A stretch of DNA of 64,000 nt from contig CAVYDG010000004.1 of NCBI GenBank assembly GCA_963767245.1, forward strand, positions 186,001 to 250,000, written 5' to 3'. Below the pieces are notes generated by a model. That model made no database searches and was not told the origin of the DNA. It worked only from the letters and a program-made list of their open reading frames with translations. The position numbers and the translations under genes are program-made. Below, in pieces: positions 62,610 to 64,000 of this stretch. The stretch is from Roseiarcus sp963767245. GTDB taxonomy: Bacteria; Pseudomonadota; Alphaproteobacteria; Rhizobiales; Beijerinckiaceae. The number at the start of each line of letters is the position of its first letter. Positions within the stretch are counted from its first letter, which is position 1.

Positions 62610-64000
62610 TCAATGGTAATAGCCGCGGCCACGCAGATTGGCGTGGTCGAACAGCGTGGCGGGGCTGCTGTCCTTGGCGGCGGTGCTCTCGGGCTTGCGG
62701 GCGAGGAGCGAGGCGACGCCCTTGCAGTTGAGGACGCCCAGTTTGACGGCGCGGGCGGAGACCGCCTCAACGCGGCCGGCATCGAGCCCGCGATACGAGC
62801 GCAAGATTCCCAAGCACGTGCGGAACCCTTGTTCGGGATGCCGCCGGCTGGCGAGCACGGCGCTGATTAAGCCTTCGGTGTTCGGCCCGATCTTGCCGGC
62901 CCAGCGGCGGAATCGATCCGGCGTCCACTCGGCGTACCGCCTATGGGAACTGGGCATGTGGTCTGGGTCCGTGCCGTGCCTGCGGCCGAGGTAGCGGCGC
63001 TGATGGACCCCGACGCGCTGGCCGCGATGGAAGATCTCGACGGTGCGCGCGGTGATGCGCACCTCGACCTCGGCGCGGATCAGCGCGTGCGGAACCGAAT
63101 ACAGGAAGTCATGGATCTCGATGTGATAGTCGAGATTGACCCGCGCGCGCCGCCATTCCGCGAACTCCCAGTCCTCGGCGGGCAGGCCAATGAGGGCGGT
63201 GCGTTCGATCTTCTCGAACAGCTCGCGCCGGCTGACGCCGAGATTGCGCATGGGGCGCTCGTTCATGCGTTGCATGACCAGCGCGATGGCCTCATTGCAT
63301 TGGGCGAGCGAGAAGAACGTCAGCCGCCGCAATCGCCCCAGAATGTAGGTCTGCGCGAACCGGACACCGGCCTCGACCTTCGCCTTGTCCCGGGGCCGCC
63401 CCGGCCGCGTCGGAAGGATGCCGACCGAATAATGCGTCGCCATCGCGCCGTAGGTGCGGTTGATCTCGGGGTCGTAGAAGGAGGCCTTGTTGACCCCGCT
63501 CTTCAGATTGTCGGGAACCAGCAGCTTCGGCGCACCGCCGAAGAAGCGGAACATGCGCACGTGGGCGCCGGTCCAGTCCGGCAACGCCTGCGTCCATGTC
63601 GCCTCGGCATAGGTGAGGTTCGAGGCGCCGAGCACGCCGACGAAAATCTCCGCCTCGCGGATCTCTCCCGTCGTCGGATCGGCGATGCCGATCCGCTTGC
63701 CCGAATAGTCGACGAACGCCTTCTCCCCGGCGACGTGGTGCTGGCGCATCACGGGGGTCAGCCGCCGTTCGAAACCGCGAAGCAGATCGCAGAAGCGGCT
63801 GTAGCCGTAACCCTCAGAATGGACCTCTCGATATTCCTCCCAGAGGATCGTCATCGTGACGCCAGGACGCTTGAGCTCGCGCGCCAGGGCCGCCCAGTCC
63901 GGCTCGGCCCGCCGCCGCTGGCCTTGCGTGACCCCGGCCCCCCCATACAGCCGCGTTTCCAGAGCCTCGTCGGTGACGTCGTCCGCCAGCGGCCATGCCA
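62610..64000 (-). pseudogene. istA: IstA transposase of IS21, one-base frameshift near its start, partial
   Basis: The DDE core is intact (KAFVDYSGKRIGIADPTTGE, PKLLVPDNLKSGVNKASFYD, GRPRDKAKVEAGVRFAQTYI with the Glu), as is the end (DFLYSVPHALIRAEVEVRIT). From ATG 63854 the frame is open. Upstream, a run of seven C on the + strand (63938-63944) puts the preceding codons (WPLADDVTDEALETRLYGG) out of frame; six would restore them. The gene goes past the window end. Mutation or homopolymer error. Confidence 0.8.

Larger units (their letters stand above)
61512..64000 (-). mobile_element. second IS21-family element, continues past the window
   Basis: istB and istA in the usual order with an end repeat array on the left. 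The exact left end is uncertain (a TG at 61512 before the repeats is a candidate), and the right end is outside. Confidence 0.6.

Overview
The window is GC-rich DNA from an alphaproteobacterium. It most likely belongs to the Hyphomicrobiales (rhizobia, Bradyrhizobium, Methylocystis or Beijerinckia relatives). Evidence for this is the GroES/GroEL sequence type, a CIRCE operator in front of groESL, a minCDE operon, a phasin, DUF2865, DUF1488-like and DUF2934 proteins, and several tiny soluble proteins of a kind common in rhizobial genomic islands. The genus cannot be fixed from sequence alone. The segment behaves like a decaying accessory region. Intact genes are separated by insertion sequences, IS remnants, and genes cut off at junctions or broken by frameshifts. 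No rRNA, tRNA, CRISPR array or replication origin was recognised.

Layout. 1-8.4 kb: an outer-membrane barrel protein (cut by the window edge) with a good terminator, small exported proteins, an SH3-type gene cut by an IS66 relic, a frameshifted Cys-rich three-repeat secreted protein, an Ig-like/TonB_C protein and a CAP-domain lipoprotein. 8.4-16.4 kb: an IS1595 element with target duplication, a frameshifted four-repeat hemopexin-like gene, two convergent IS6 transposases, and an IS1182 element nested at CTAG inside an older IS1182 relic that removed the start of an SRAP gene. 16.6-20.9 kb: small island-type hypothetical genes, an IS5 relic, and a membrane peptide coupled to a helix-turn-helix protein. 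20.9-25.3 kb: IS21 relics, a crotonase gene with a truncated reductase and a frameshifted DUF417 gene, and zwf with a frameshift. 25.3-27.4 kb: an IS91-type transposase paired with a tyrosine recombinase. 28-30.9 kb: a glutathione transferase, an otnC fragment with otnI, and a hydrolase fragment. 30.9-34.5 kb: a CIRCE-controlled groESL operon whose groES carries a complete IS4-family element with a 10-bp target duplication, and also a 7-bp tandem duplication; groEL is intact.

35-41 kb: a DUF2235 hydrolase, a saccharopine-dehydrogenase-like reductase, a coiled-coil-like protein, and a PD-(D/E)XK nuclease pseudogene fused tail-to-tail with a truncated glucosidase. 41-50 kb: an IS200 remnant splitting a small gene, a large exported DUF1254/DUF1214 double protein, a phasin, a PDZ lipoprotein, a GYD protein, an IS3 relic, an epimerase and a translationally coupled cluster that is frameshifted at its end. 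50-64 kb: a two-domain relative of the Ig-like protein with an expanded coding repeat, a paralogue of the 38-kb coiled-coil-like protein, a complete IS21 element, the intact minCDE operon, an IS5 element, an IS481 relic, a DUF2865 protein, and a second IS21 element that leaves the window.

How the genes relate: minCDE is the clearest functional unit; groEL is the only working part of its operon; the otn and crotonase clusters are residues of catabolic operons. Transposition and recombination between relics explain most of the layout. Because many breaks are single-base changes, some in G/C runs, sequencing error has to be excluded before some of these genes are called dead.
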